64,000 bases of DNA, from positions 248,001-312,000 of the forward strand of contig JACONQ010000011.1 of NCBI GenBank assembly GCA_014281115.1, given 5' to 3'. Below the pieces are notes generated by a model. The model worked only from the letters and a program-made list of their open reading frames with translations, did no database searches and had not been told where the DNA came from. Below are positions 21,483 to 34,393 of this stretch, one piece after another (the first letter of the stretch is position 1; each line of letters begins with the position of its first letter). The position numbers were made by a program, and so were the translations under genes. This DNA is from Laburnicola sp. R22_1. Taxonomy: Eukaryota; Ascomycota; Dothideomycetes; Pleosporales; Didymosphaeriaceae.

Positions 21483-22584
21483 ACGATCGAGGAAGGTAGT
21501 TTTCCCTGATATAGTGTTTAGTCTGACATTTCAGATAGCGCCTTAGCGGCAATAGCGACTGAGGGAAACGGGAGTTTTAGTTTTGCATTTATAACGCCCT
21601 AACGGCAATACTGATTTGTCTGTAGATATATCTAGTTCGCTTACTTCAAGTGGAGGCTTTTTTTGTATTGGAGGGAGGCGTCGCTTGCGAAGGTCACCAT
21701 CATCATTACCGTACCTATCCACCGCCTCTGTGACCAAGCGCACTACATTGCGGAGATTTTGACTTCAACAGAGATGTAGGGGATCACTTGGCAATCGCCG
21801 CTTGCACAAAGTCTCATCATCCGCAGGCCGTATCAGGTAGCAAGCTATCAGACTACTGTCCAGCAATTTCTTTGTGGATGTTTCAATTGGCCGATAGATA
21901 TATGATCAGCCAGTTGTTCTTCTTCATTTACGGCTCCCAGCCGCCCAATGACACTGAACTCGTTGACTCCAGGGACAGCACCGGCCAGGGTAAGAAGGAC
22001 GGAGTCACAAAAGATAGCGGTCCGCGAGCTGCCATAGAGCATATGAGCGCACCGGACCCATTGGGGCCGCGTTAAGAATGTGGTGAAACGCGATCGATAG
22101 TTCCGAAGCAGCCCAACAAGCATGATCGACGCAACAACGATATGGAAAGTGAGCCAGCTACGCGCTAAATGAGATGGTACATAGCCCGTTCCCTGACGCG
22201 TCTCTCGTTGGACTCTATGTGCAGAGATCTCAGCGTCTGGAAGAGGGGTAAACGGAAGGTCGAGGCATCGCGGACCCTTCGAGGGAAGAGCGCTTCGTTT
22301 TGGGATGTATGATTTGGGGTGTATGATTTGGGGTGTATGATTTGGGATGTATGATTTGGGGTGTATGATTTGGGGTGTATGATTTGGGGTGTATGATTTG
22401 GGGTGTGTGATTTGGGGGGTACTTTGGGGTTGGTGAGATGTCGGCACCTGCAGGTTGGGTGCTCATGATCGTAGTGTACATATTACAGGAGCTTGTGATG
22501 CAGGACAACTGATCAAAGAGGCCTCGACGTTGGCAATTTGACGCTCAATTACTTGAAATAGTGACTAAGTAAACAGCTCTTTGC
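21483..22584. other. Intergenic, minisatellite-bearing
   Basis: A minus-strand frame between 22230 and 21848 is hydrophobic in part (SWLTFHIVVASIMLVGLL) and might be a membrane-protein relic, but the same frame continues through a minisatellite, so I do not call a gene. The 14-bp array is listed separately. Confidence 0.3.
22303..22414. repeat. 14-bp minisatellite, eight copies
   Basis: Eight tandem units of GGGTGTATGATTTG with single-base variants, followed by a shorter degenerate tail. Strand composition is skewed (G/T on plus, C/A on minus). Confidence 0.92.
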
Positions 22585-24200
22585 TCAACCCGATTTGGTA
22601 GTCCTCCGCCCTCTGCGGGCGGTCTTTTCAGGCTCATCATCGTCTGAGAAATCATCTGCATCTCTGTCCTCTTCCCAACACAGTTCCCAGTGACTAAGTC
22701 TTGCCGGACTTGGCTTGGCAGGATTAGCCTCGTGGAACGCACGGAGCTTGCGTGGGCTATTTTTGAAGTTAGATGCGTTGTACCATTCCGGATCGGCTTC
22801 GTAGTCAACCCATCGGACACGATACTGCAGATTACCGCGACGCAGACGGACTGCCAGAATCTGCTCCACCTCGTATTCGGCATCGTCACTCGCGCTTTCG
22901 TGGTTGGCCTCTGTTCTATCCAGACTTCGCAATTCTTCGGTGTTAAGATAAAAGATGTGGGCATCGTTTGCTGCACTTTCGCTGCTGTTGGCGCCAGTGC
23001 CTTCGCCGTCCTGTACCTCAGCAACATCGGCGCGCGACCGTACTTCTGCGGAACGTTGCGGAGGACCGGGGGAGAGATATCGTTCCCATTGTTTTGGCGC
23101 ATGTGCGTCGTTTGTGGATTGCTGCTTCGATATTCCGTTGGATAAGTGAAGGTACCGCTTGCAGTCAACACCATTGACCGAAGCACCACGTTTCCGTTTC
23201 CGAACCGACGATGCGCCACTCGTCCTACGGTCGTGACTATGACATTCATCATCACTCGTGCCATTGCCATGGTTACCAGTCCTTACGCTCTTAGGCGTTG
23301 GAGAGTTGTCTTGCTACTATTAGGCACCGCAAAGGCATTTGCAAATCGTGAGCGCTTACTACTACAACTGACCTGGTCAAGCTTATGCGGCTGCCGTAAG
23401 TAGACCATAGAATCCCGGATGGCATGGCTGCTAGCCTTTTGAACTGATTGGCCGCTAGAGGATATGCCGGTACCCGTCATGAACAGTGGATCGCCATGAT
23501 GCACAGCATCCGGCTGGATGTGGCCGCTTAATAAGGAGAGTGACTGGGTTGTAGTGTCTTCAGGCCGTGTGGAATCGCGAGCCTCCTGCAAGACGCTACT
23601 GCTCCATGCTCCTTGCGAGCGGCACTCGCCCTCCCCTCCACGTTCGTCATCATCGCTGCTGTCGTCGCCTACACCAGTTGCGCCTGTATTAGTTCCGTTC
23701 CGTTTGTTTGTTGTGCTAGAGTTATGCTTACCTAGATTGGTCAAGTCGATTACGTTGGGTACGATTACTGTCGGTGCAGGCTCGCTCATTGTGTCTTGTG
23801 GGCTCGCGTCTGCTCTTTCCGAGCGGCACCCGCCTTCCTCACCGCTCATGGCCATCGATTGCATATGATGGTCGCGATTGTGCATATGCAAACCCGAATC
23901 TTTTTCAAGCGGGTCGCTCGAGTCGGCCTCAGAGTCCAACTGACTGTTATTAATAACAACCACAGTTTCTAGGCATTGTTAGAAGATGCATGCGCGCGCT
24001 ACTATTACAATCTGGTAGAGGCGCTTACCTTGACTGCTACCCTTCGAAGAGGCCGGCTGACTTCCTTCTAAAGTGGTTGGCATTAAGACGCCTTCCCGTT
24101 CGTTCGTGGGGTCGTCACTGCTAACATCACCACTTTCTCCTCTACTGCCGCTGATCTTGTAGTTGTCTTCGTTGTTGGCTGTGTCTCTGTTAGCTGTCAT
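22585..24200 (-). CDS. Chromodomain protein with SUMO-interaction-like motif, intact
   Basis: Three exons, 24200-24029, 23968-23373 and 23313-22585, join in phase through introns of 60 nt (GTAAGC donor, CCTAG acceptor) and 59 nt (GTCAGT donor, GCCTAATAGTAG end). The product is 498 residues. Residues 1-400 are disordered, acidic and Ser-rich, with a hydrophobic VIDLT core (about residues 130-135) that fits a SUMO-interacting motif. A basic KRKRG stretch (about residue 292) could be a nuclear signal. Residues about 402-460 form a chromodomain (EYEVEQILAVR...QYRVRWVDYEADPEWYN) with the expected aromatic cage residues, of the type that binds methylated histone H3; the same fold closes many fungal Gypsy integrases. 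No stops or frameshifts are seen. Likely a chromatin reader near a heterochromatin block; an origin from a transposon chromodomain is possible. Confidence 0.75.
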
Positions 24201-25781
24201 ACAACGCCTAAGCAAACACCAACATTACGTTGGCGTAGGGGATGCCGACCTGAGTATGTTAAATCGACGATTTCAACATCATCCACTGTGTGTGCGAGTT
24301 CCTCTCCATTGCCCTATTTAGTGTTCGAATCACGCTCCATATCCAGAATCTCATTAATGTTGGGGTATTCCTCGTCGTTGTTATGTGGGACATTTTTCGA
24401 ATGGGAACAGCGAGGTGTTTACTTTGGTTTTGGAGGCCCTATATAAGCTATAAAGTGGAGGGGGCGTTGCGACTGCGGCATAGGGATAGCACCAAAAAGT
24501 GATATCATTGCTAGAATTAGTCCTAAGAGAGTCCTGAGGGTTCGAAAGAAGCGGGAAACAAAACGTTTAAGTAGGCCATAGCTGCACACTTAAAGAACTT
24601 TCCACGCACGAGCTCGCACAGCCCCTGAATGTACGTGAATAGTGGTGCGGTCTTCGCATAAAGCCCCTTCGCTGTTGGAAGAAGCCGTGAGCAGATATCC
24701 CACCAATACTCGACCCGGGACTGAGTAATGGTGGTTCTAGCTTCCCGGAGGAAGGCCGTGCCGTAGTAAGCGCCTCCTTCTCGTCAGAGCCCGCGTGAAA
24801 ATCGTACGAGGCTGTAGATGCCCGTTCCGTCTAATCCGCCGTGCGCACGCTGATCAGGGAGCTCCCAGCACAGGCTGCCCACTCCTCGGCGACTCCGAGA
24901 CCTAAAATTGGGCTCATATCTTGATCCTGGTGGCATGGACCAAAACCTGCAGGTAGATTGGCGCCTAAACTGGCTCCTGCTGAGTCGAGAGGCCTCTCCT
25001 GCCCTCCCCTCCGCTTTATCTGTAACGCCGAAACGCAACCTGCTGTTATGCAAGTGGTTATGCGGAACTAGGCTTTACCGATTGGTGTTGAGTGCAGACT
25101 GGGCGGGTACATGCCAACACCGTCCTGCATGGCTAAACAGCGGGTTGTAGCCTAGCTGAGTCTGCCTTGTTGACTTTGCAGCAACGGCATTCTAGGCTAA
25201 TTATCCTCCTAAGGCTTGCAGTTCTGTGAAACTGTTGAGGGCTTAGCTGAAATTGCACGAGCCTGATCCCTCCCGCTTAGACGCTATTGAGGCGTGCAAG
25301 GCGCTTCTATTGCCGTCCCGCGTGATTGATGACGTGGCAGATCGACGATCTACAAGATGAGCAGGTATTTAACTTCTCCTAAAAGGAGGCACTGAAGGAA
25401 TGGCTGGAATTAGTTCATAGGCGGTGCCAGAGTAGAGGATATATGCTATGAACACTGCTCAGTCATAGGGAAGGCGATGGATCCAGAGCGGCCGAAATCT
25501 AGAGTGGAATAGAGCTGCTTGCGGAAGATTGAAGAAAATATGAGAACTGCCTCGGACACGACTCATTGCCCTCATCGTCGGTCCATCTAGGGGGTAAAAT
25601 TGGAGCCATCTGGGCAGTGCGCGGTTGCATGATTGCCAAGGGGTGGGAAAATGCCTCACGGGCGAGTCCGAGCGACCAATTAGGAGAGAAGGGGGTGTTA
25701 GGACCAAAGAGACGATAGAGGGAGGAGGGTAGGACAGCGAGGGCAGCGCACTTTTATGTGATGGGGTCGGCGCACGGGCCA
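24201..25781. other. Intergenic, nothing convincing
   Basis: Upstream region of the chromodomain gene (TATATA-like word at about 24440), then 1.3 kb without introns, motifs or repeats that I can support. A 127-residue minus-strand frame at 25459-25842 runs into the transposon end and is judged spurious. Confidence 0.35.
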
Positions 25782-25783
25782 TA

Positions 25784-27894
25784 AAGTGTCCGTGCGCGTG
25801 ATGCGCATGTTCGCGTGATGCGCATGTTCGCGTGATGCGCACCCCAACACCATAACGGCACTACGAGAAACAAGGCTGTAGAGCTACGCACAATAGCTAT
25901 TATCACAAGATTTTTTCGTAGAGCACTATATTAATAGTTGCGATCAACTTGCGCTACTGATATTTACTTGGAAGCTTGACGTTGCGGCCGCGCCGCGTAG
26001 TCTTAGGTGGAGCTGCTAATGCGGCACCTGAGGCCTCCTTAGCAGCTACAGCATTAACCACACGTTTCTGACGCTTATTACTCTGTGTAGATAGCTGCGA
26101 GGCCTTTCTCTTACCCTTCTGGGCAGATTGTAGAGCTTTTTCTGCGTCACGAGCCGCTTTCTGGCGAGCGCGCTCTGCTGCCTTCTTGGCCCTCTCCTTC
26201 TCCCTGGCTACCTTGGCTGCCTCCCGCGCCACGCGCTTCTCCTCTGCAATTTTCTCCTTGTAAAGCTTAGCTGCCTTCCTCAACTCAGCTGTCTCTTCTT
26301 TTTGAAGCTTCTGCTCCTTCTCTTCTTGCTCCTTCACAGACTGGCGTACACGAGCCTCCCTAACCTTCCTTGGTGACCAGAAGACCGCCCCCCTATGGTA
26401 CTCTTGACGTTGCTGAAGATCAAGAAGCTTACCCTTCTTCTTATGCTTCTTCTTAACTGATAGTACCTCCTTAAGCCCATTGATTTCATGGCGAAGTAGC
26501 TCGTTTTGAACTGAGATGTGGTGGAGTGAGCGGCTGAGCTTCTGCGCGTCCTTGCTGCCCTGATCCTCTACTGCAGATCGTACAAGGCGATCTAGTTTGC
26601 GCCAGTCAGATCCACTGAGTACTGGCGTAGAGCTCTCTCGTGATTCCTGCTCAGCTAGGGCGGTGTTGGTGAATCTTTTGAGTATAACCTCGGGGTTGAA
26701 GGGTGATATACCAGTGGCCTCAAAAGACTTAAGGATTATCTCTTCTTTAAAGGAGCTTATCCAGGCCTTCCAGAATAGAGGGAAGAAGTCGCCCTTCTTG
26801 ATAGGGAGGAGTCCCTGGCTCTGGTGGAGGTGATCTAATAGCTCCTTTAAGTACGCAGTGGAGAGAGGCTTAAACAGTACCACATCAAGCGGCTGAAGCG
26901 TGTGGGTCGAATGAGGGGGCAAGATGGCCAGGAGTATCCTGTTACGATCGCAATAGTTGATAAAATCCATAGTAATATGAGATCCATAGCCATCAAGGAT
27001 AAGTAACTGGTAAGACTGTCAAGCTTTTGCCTTGGTGTAGCGATCAAACACCTGTTCAAGCCAGGCAAGGCCAATATTGTTGTTTGTCCAGCCTAAAGGC
27101 GACAAGCAAATGTGTACTAAGTGCTCTCCTGCCTTAATATCCTCTACCCAGCTTGATTGTATAGCCTTGTTGGTAGCCTGATAGATAAGGCTTGGCGGCA
27201 AGGCTGATCCATCAGCGCACACACACGCTAGGAGGGTAATCTATTCACAAGAGCCATCTTAAAGGGCTGCTGTAACCTCCTTATTCTCCCACATTCGTCT
27301 GCTGAACACTCGTTTTGATCGGCCAGTGATACCAATAAGGACGCCCTTTTCATCCATATTGTACGTGTGACGAGGCTCAATATTGTATTCCTTCATTTTG
27401 TTCCTAAGGAAGTCAAAATACAGACTGTATTTATCCCCTAAGTCGGCATAGTGGCGATTGCTGTCCATACCAGCTGCCTATTAAGAGATAAGATGGATGC
27501 TGTGTTAGTTGATAAAGCGCGTAACCCAGCTCTTGCTTACTGGCTCCTTAGCTATTGTTAACACGAAATTTCGTATCATCTCTCTTGTAGGTGGCAAGTG
27601 ACGCGCTGTGAGTCCTTCTATGTATTTAACAAGCTCTGCCTTTTGTTGTGGAGTAAGCTTTTGTTGGTTGATAATCTTAGACGCGTGCGACTGTTTCGGT
27701 CTTGTGTCTCTGTGTTAAGGTAGAGCGCCACACACCATACTTGTCAGCAATTTTTTTATATGAGAACTCTTCGCTAGGCGGTAGCGATTCTATCTCAGCA
27801 ATCGCGTCGTCAATTGGAGCCATGATCGTGGAGTTATAGGGTTGAGAAGTTTGGCTGAATTGTGGTGGGGTGCGCATCACGCGCACGGACACGT
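25784..27894 (-). mobile_element. pogo/Fot1-like DNA transposon
   Basis: Left end AAGTGTCCGTGCGCGTGATG matches, inverted, the right end at 27871-27894 (ACGTGTCCGTGCGCGTGATG) with one mismatch. Both ends are flanked by TA (25782-25783 and 27895-27896), the target duplication of the Tc1/mariner-pogo group. The left terminal repeat is expanded by two extra 17-bp units (TGATGCGCATGTTCGCG, about 25799-25840). The element is 2,111 bp and contains a minus-strand transposase remnant. Composition is not AT-extreme, so decay is modest. Confidence 0.85.
25954..27823 (-). pseudogene. pogo/Fot1-type DDE transposase, broken
   Basis: From the ATG at 27823: an N-terminal psq-type helix-turn-helix (FSYKKIADKYGVWRSTLTQR), a CENP-B-like second HTH (KAELVKYIEGLTARHLPPTR), then a DDE_1 domain with acidic residues in CVCADGSALP, LLILDGYGSH and THTLQPLDVV, then a Lys/Glu/Ala-rich C-terminal coiled coil and a basic end (TTRRGRNVKLPSKYQ). 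Total length fits the family (about 620 codons). A one-base frameshift near 27700 and several stops (TAA, TAG, TGA at Gln, Trp or Arg positions, e.g. before DGSCE and before QSYQLLILDG) inactivate it. The last 338 residues are open. Confidence 0.85.
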
Positions 27895-27999
27895 TATAAA
27901 AGCGGCGAGCTGCCAAGTGAGCGTCCATTTCCCGCTCAGGAAACCTCCATTTCCAGATGCGGTTCCACCACCACCAATATACCTATTATTATTATTATA

Positions 28000-28110
28000 T
28001 GTGTTGTTAAATTAACTACCTAGGGGTAGAATAATAAAGGCTTTCATCTTAAATAATATAACAAAAAAAGCAGAGCCCTCTACTTAGTAATTAAAAAGAG
28101 CGTAAAAAAG
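28000..28110 (+). repeat. Left 111-bp terminal inverted repeat
   Basis: Starts TGTGTTGTTAAATTAACTAC and matches the reverse complement of 53832-53942. The AT block begins abruptly here. Confidence 0.75.
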
Positions 28111-31100
28111 GTAATATAATTACAAAAAAAGCGCGTTTAAACTGCTAAGCAAGCTTAGTAGTCTTAGCGCAGAACTGCTCCTATAAGCAATTTTTTTATA
28201 AAGAGGCTACTTAGAACTTTAGTAGGGAAGGGATAAAACTTTAGTGCAGCTACGCTATAGTTATTCTCTCTTCTCTTTTACTATTCTAATTGTTATAAAT
28301 AATACAAGTTAATATATTAATAGGTATATATTGCTTTGTAAGTAGATAAGGGTAATACGTACTAGATACACTATTACTATATTACTATATTAAGGTTGTC
28401 CTTAATAAAGCTTCTATTGCTATCTCTATCTCCCTACGCCCTACTATCTACTTAAGCATTAACTCTAAATTATTTAACACTAATATACTTGCTATTATAA
28501 AAAAGTATATACTAAAAATTAGCAATGCTGCTATTAAAGGGGCTATACTAGAGTTTTATTCTATCTATTAGATACTTATCTAGTGTAATGGGTGGGTATA
28601 CTTAACTATCTATAAGGTAGTCCTAGTATACTAGTTAGGTTAACAGTTTATCTAGTTTATAAAAAACTATAAGGTTAAATTTCTACTTTAGTAAATGCAA
28701 TTGCCCCTTATTAGTAACTAAATCTAAGAGAGAAGGCAAAAGATAGAGAATAAAGTGTTTATTAATAAGCTCTAGTGTAATAAAAGTATTATATAGATTT
28801 ATAGAATTCTTCTAGCTATTATTACTATTATTACTATTAAGTTAGCTTATTTAAGTAAGTACGCTGTATAGCAGCGAGTGCAAATAACTAATAATAGCGA
28901 TAGCAATAAGCTAGGTGTACTATATACGCTGTAAGTAAACTTTACATTAGAACTAGGAGCTTCTAGGGTATAGGGTTATTAAGACGTTTAAGGTTAGTCT
29001 TTAATTAGAATTAGGTGCGATATATATTATATATAACCTTCTATCTTAATCTACTTTAACCTCAAACTAAAAAAATAGTTAAAAAGATATTTAGCAAGCT
29101 AATAATTATTATTATATATTTAGTTATATGTGTAAGCATTTATATACAATTCTAATTCTCTTTAATAATCTTTCTTTGCTAATATTCTCTAGACCTAAGA
29201 AGTTTTAAAAAATATACGCTAGTTTATTTAGTGTTAAGCAAATACTAATTTAGTATATAATTTTATATATTAGTTAATTATTTATTAATCTGTATAGTAC
29301 TAATCTTTTTATCCTAATCTTATAAAGTGTTTTAAAGATTGCTTAAAAATACGCTTAAGTAAAAAGAAGGTAAAAAGGGTAGTGCTTTATTTTTTAATTC
29401 TTTTTTAGATAAGGGTAGTAAGGAGTAGTCTCCCTTAAGAGATTGCAGTACTGTGGCACTAATTAAGAATATTCTTATAACTTAAATTAGTTTTACTTAA
29501 TTAAGTCTACTTAATTAAGTGCTTTTATTTTATAATATAAATTATCCTATATTAAGACTTAATTATAGTTTATAGAGTTAGGATCTTTAGTATAGTGCTA
29601 CTTAGACTAGTTTAGCTGTGCTATAAAGTTATATAATCTTAAATTAGTTAATTAACTAACCTTTTAACTAGCGTATTAGTGTCCTTATAGCTATAATTAA
29701 TGCGTAGTAATCTGCTTAGGTCTTTAGTAATTATAATCTATTTTACCTACCTTATAGTACTTTACACTAAATCGCTTAGGCTTACTTATTAAGAAATTAG
29801 ATTACTTATATAACTAATAACCCCTTAAGGTGTAAGTTTAATACTTTAGCTATAATTAATTATTACACTCTTTTAAGCAAAGCTTAATTTACTTTAATCA
29901 AAGCTATATAGTTATTACCTTCAAAGAATATTATAGTGCGTATCTTAGACTTAATTAAATAGGCTAGTATATAAACTACTTAATATAATTAAGAATTAGA
30001 AACACCCTCTTGGTAGAAAGGTATATATTTAGCTAATTTTATTACTTGTCTAATAAAAAATCTTATTACTTATTCTTAATCTTTAGCAGTAATTACTTAA
30101 AAAGATTAGGGTTGTCTAATTATTTCTAATTAAGGTTCCTCTTAGTTGCCTAATTAAGTAGAATCTAAGTCTAGCTTTAACTTTATAAGTTCTAATCCTA
30201 CTTAGTACTATTTTATAGTAACTAATTAGCAAACCACTTAATTAGCTAATACTAGTGCTTTTATTAATAATGTTTAAGCATAACTTAAGCTCTATTCTTC
30301 TTCTAATAATTAATAATAATCTTAGAATTAATTTCCTTCCTAGAAGTTGCAAAACTTTATACGGCTATTTAGCTAGCGTAGTATAAATTCTTAGGATTAT
30401 TTAATTTAGTGCGCTTTATTATTTAGTAATTAATTACTTAATTTTTATAATTACTCTAGAACTATTAGTTTTACTTACTAGAGTAGTAGATAGGGTGTTT
30501 AATCTACTTATAAGTCTTTTTATCCCTACTATAAGACTGTTTTTAGCATAATACTAATTATTTAGAGTCTCTAGCTACTAGCTCTAATTTAGCTAATAAG
30601 CTACTTAAGAATATTATACTATTTATTAAGTATTTCTAATTTTATTCTAAGCGCACTAACCCTATTAGTAATAATGATATTGATTTAAAGAGAGGATTAT
30701 CTCTTTATATCTTAATAGAGAAACTATTAAACCTAATAGGTGCTTCTTACCTAAGCTAGACTAATTAAAAGGAATCTATTCTAAAGCGTTATAAGGCTAC
30801 TTATAATATTTTATATACTTATTAAGCTACTATAATTATAAACTAGTATAAGTTCTTTAATAAGCTATTTAATATTTTTTTAAAGAAATAATTAGCTAAA
30901 TCTATTTAAATTATATATATAAGATAGGCATTAGTCTACGCTTATTAAGCCTTATATTACAATCTTATTTATATAAGTTTACTAAATAGGTAGTAGCTTT
31001 GCGAAGCTTAAATTTATAATTAATTTATAACTTATACTTTTTTATAATAAGTTTACTTATATTCTTAAAATTTTAAAGTTTTTTAAAGTAAGTAAACTAC

Positions 31101-34100
31101 TATTAAGTAAGCACTTTTATAAGTCTATTTGCTAGTATATTACTTAGTTTTAAGTAAATAACCTTAAATAATTCTTTTATATACTTTTATTATAGTTATA
31201 TATTCTAAATATTATTATAGTATAAGCAAGTATTAATACACTTATCTTTTTAATAACTAGTTAAATAATATATTAATTATTATAGAAAATATTCTATATA
31301 TATCCTAAATTAAGCTTAAGTTCCTTAAAGACCTATTTTAGTGCTATTACTTCTTTACTTATATACTTAAGTATAAGTAGCTTAGTCTTAGTAGTAGAGA
31401 TTATAACTATACTTTAATAAGTAGCTTTCTAAAGTATTACTCTATTATAAAGTATAACTATGTAGCTATAAAATAATTTTTAAGTTTCTAAATTATTTAT
31501 AAATAACGTATTGCTATAAATTATAAGGTTAAGTTTATTATATTAGCTATACTAAATAGACTACAAGCGCATTCTCTAAAAATATATAATTACTTAATTA
31601 ACTATAATAAAGTATTATTTACTTGAATTTATTAGAAAGTATAAAAGCTTTAAAATAGCAAATATAATATTAGGCCTAAGCATAATTACTATATATAGTA
31701 CTAAGCTAACGCGTTTCTAGTAGCTTTTAATCTTCTACTTAGTTGCTTTTCTAGTATTCTTTATAAGCTCTTCTAATAGAAAAGGTGTTATAGAAAAGCT
31801 TCTACTATCTTTATGATTAAACTTCTTTATAATTTTATTATTATAAGTATTATAAATAAGTATAATTATTCTATTTTTATAATCTTAAATTACTTAAACA
31901 CCTAAAAACTATTTAACTAGTCTATAGTTTTTTATTTTATTTTTTATTTTAACCTAACTCTAGAGCTTTATATCTCTATTTTGAAAGCTTTAGTAAAGAT
32001 TAAAAGTATATTATTAATATAAAAAGTACTAAGGTTCTATAATCTTTACTTATAAATAAATAAGGTTTTATTTTTAAAAATAGTAAGTCCTATAGATCTT
32101 AGCAATTCTAAGAACATCTTATACTAGAGTAGTAGCAAGTCTCTTAATCTATATAGAGCTTAATTAAAGAACTCACACTTGCTATAGTACTTAAATATAT
32201 TTAGAAACTAATAGATAACTAGATTTTTAGCTGTAATATAAGTATTTAAAAACACTCCTACTATAATATATTAAATAATCTCTAGATTAAATTCTACTTT
32301 AATTACTATTGTAGTTCTAAATAACTATACTATAAGTGTTACTATATAGGTTAACTATAGAAAGTTTGTATTCTAAAGATTACCTCTTATAATAATTTAA
32401 GCCTTATACTTTAGAAAGTACTTATATTAATTAAACTTATAGGTTTAAACCTACTTTAATAGGAGTAGTTATTTAGCAGCTTATACTTAATAGATTACTA
32501 TTTAAATTTCTTTTTAAGTTTACTAATCTTAATATAAGAGGCTTGCTTAAAGAGCTTTCTAAGTAGATAATTAGTAAGGTGTTTCTATAAGATCAGTAGC
32601 TTTAGTAGCTTATTTCTATATAAATAAAAAAGGCAATACCTTTAGTACTTTTTAAGTATTACTATAACAACTATAGAATTTATTATAGTGTACTTTTAGT
32701 ACTTATTCTAGGCTTCCTATACTTCTATAATATATATATATAGAAAGTTATTTTAGAGATCTTTTATTATATAACTAGTCATTAGTGTATATATAACTAA
32801 CCTACCCCCTAGCTAATTAGTAGTAGTATTATACTAATTATAATTTCTTTATTATTAATGAGGTAAATAGTTCTAAATATAGGTATTTATATTATTACTT
32901 TAAAGTCTTTTACTTAATTATATAAATACTTAATTTTGCCTTTACTTTTAGCTTACTAGTAGGTTTTTTACTTCCTTTAGTATAGTTAAGCTTTTAGGGC
33001 TAGATTAAAAGGTAGCTATAGAGCTTTTAGTCTTTATACGTTAAAAAAACGCTTTCTAAAATTTAATAGGGTAGCTTATCTAAATTAGAGTATATTTTAC
33101 TAGCTATTAGTCTCTTTATAATTCTTTAACTTATTATACCCTATATTACCTAGCTTTAGTATCTACTTAGGGGTTATATACTTTATATACTTACTTTAAA
33201 CTATATAAATTCTTAGCTGCTTACTAGCTAAGCTTACTACCTATATATTAGTTTCATTAGCTACTTGATTACTAGCCTAGCTAGCTATACTTTTAGATTA
33301 TTAATCTTCTCCTTATATAGGATTTTAATAATCTTTACTACTTTTTTATAAAATATATTTTAATTAGCTTTACCCTTATACAATAATATTTTATTAAATA
33401 TAATATTATACATAGTAATTACCTATTTAAGTACTAGGATTTATATTCTATAAAGATTTAATACTCTATAACTAATAAAATATCTAATATAGCGTCTAGA
33501 ATTTGTTGTAAATTCTTACTTATTCTATCCCACTATTTAATAGTTATAGGTATAAATTCTACTTTAATTAAAATAAAAATTAGCTATTTGTGCTTATACT
33601 TAAATAGGCTCATACTAATAAAAATACTATCTAAACTAATTTTTAAGCACTTTATTTAGTGCTTAAAAAGTATATAGAGCTAATAAGCTTTTATTATAAA
33701 AGTAAGTAGCTACACTTATAATCTTAAACTATATTTTAGATAGTAAATTTGCGCTTTCTTTTATTTTTATAGCTTTAGTAATAATTTTTTACTCTACTTA
33801 CTCTAGTGCTATATTTAGTTTATATATATAGAGTAGTGTATAGCTAATCTTAATTTCTTATTTGTTTATATAGTTCTTATAGGCTAATTATCCCCTTTAG
33901 AAAAAGAAGTAGTATTATTATTCTAATAAATTATAATAATTATAACCTTATACTTATTTTCTACATATAAAGTAAGCTTAGTTATTACTTATATAATCTC
34001 TAGTAGAGATTTTAATATAAAGTTATTATTATAGATTTTTCTACTAAATTCTTTCTAAATAATTAATCTCTATAGCTTTCTAAGCTATTTTACTAGTAAG

Positions 34101-34393
34101 TTAAATAGATCCTAGAAAATATAGTAGAATAGTCTTACAGATTATTTTCTTAAATATTTTAAAATTACTTTTATTATATGCGTTATAGAATAGTACTAAT
34201 AGTTCTTTTTTAAGTGTTAAGAATACGCACATTTTGCGCGTTCTAAACTAGAGCTTAAAGTGCTTACTAGTTTAAATAACCTAACTAAAAGTGCTAGAGT
34301 TCTTTAGTATTTACTTGCAAAAGATTGTAGTATAATTATCTAATTACTATAGTTAAAGAATAGTAGAAAAGAGGCTTATATTTAATAAAGGTA

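Noticed and set aside
21848..22447. 199-residue minus-strand frame
   Set aside because: Its N-terminal half is only the 14-bp minisatellite read through; the rest is unsupported.
25459..25842. 127-residue minus-strand frame
   Set aside because: Starts inside the pogo terminal repeat and has no domain or splice pattern.
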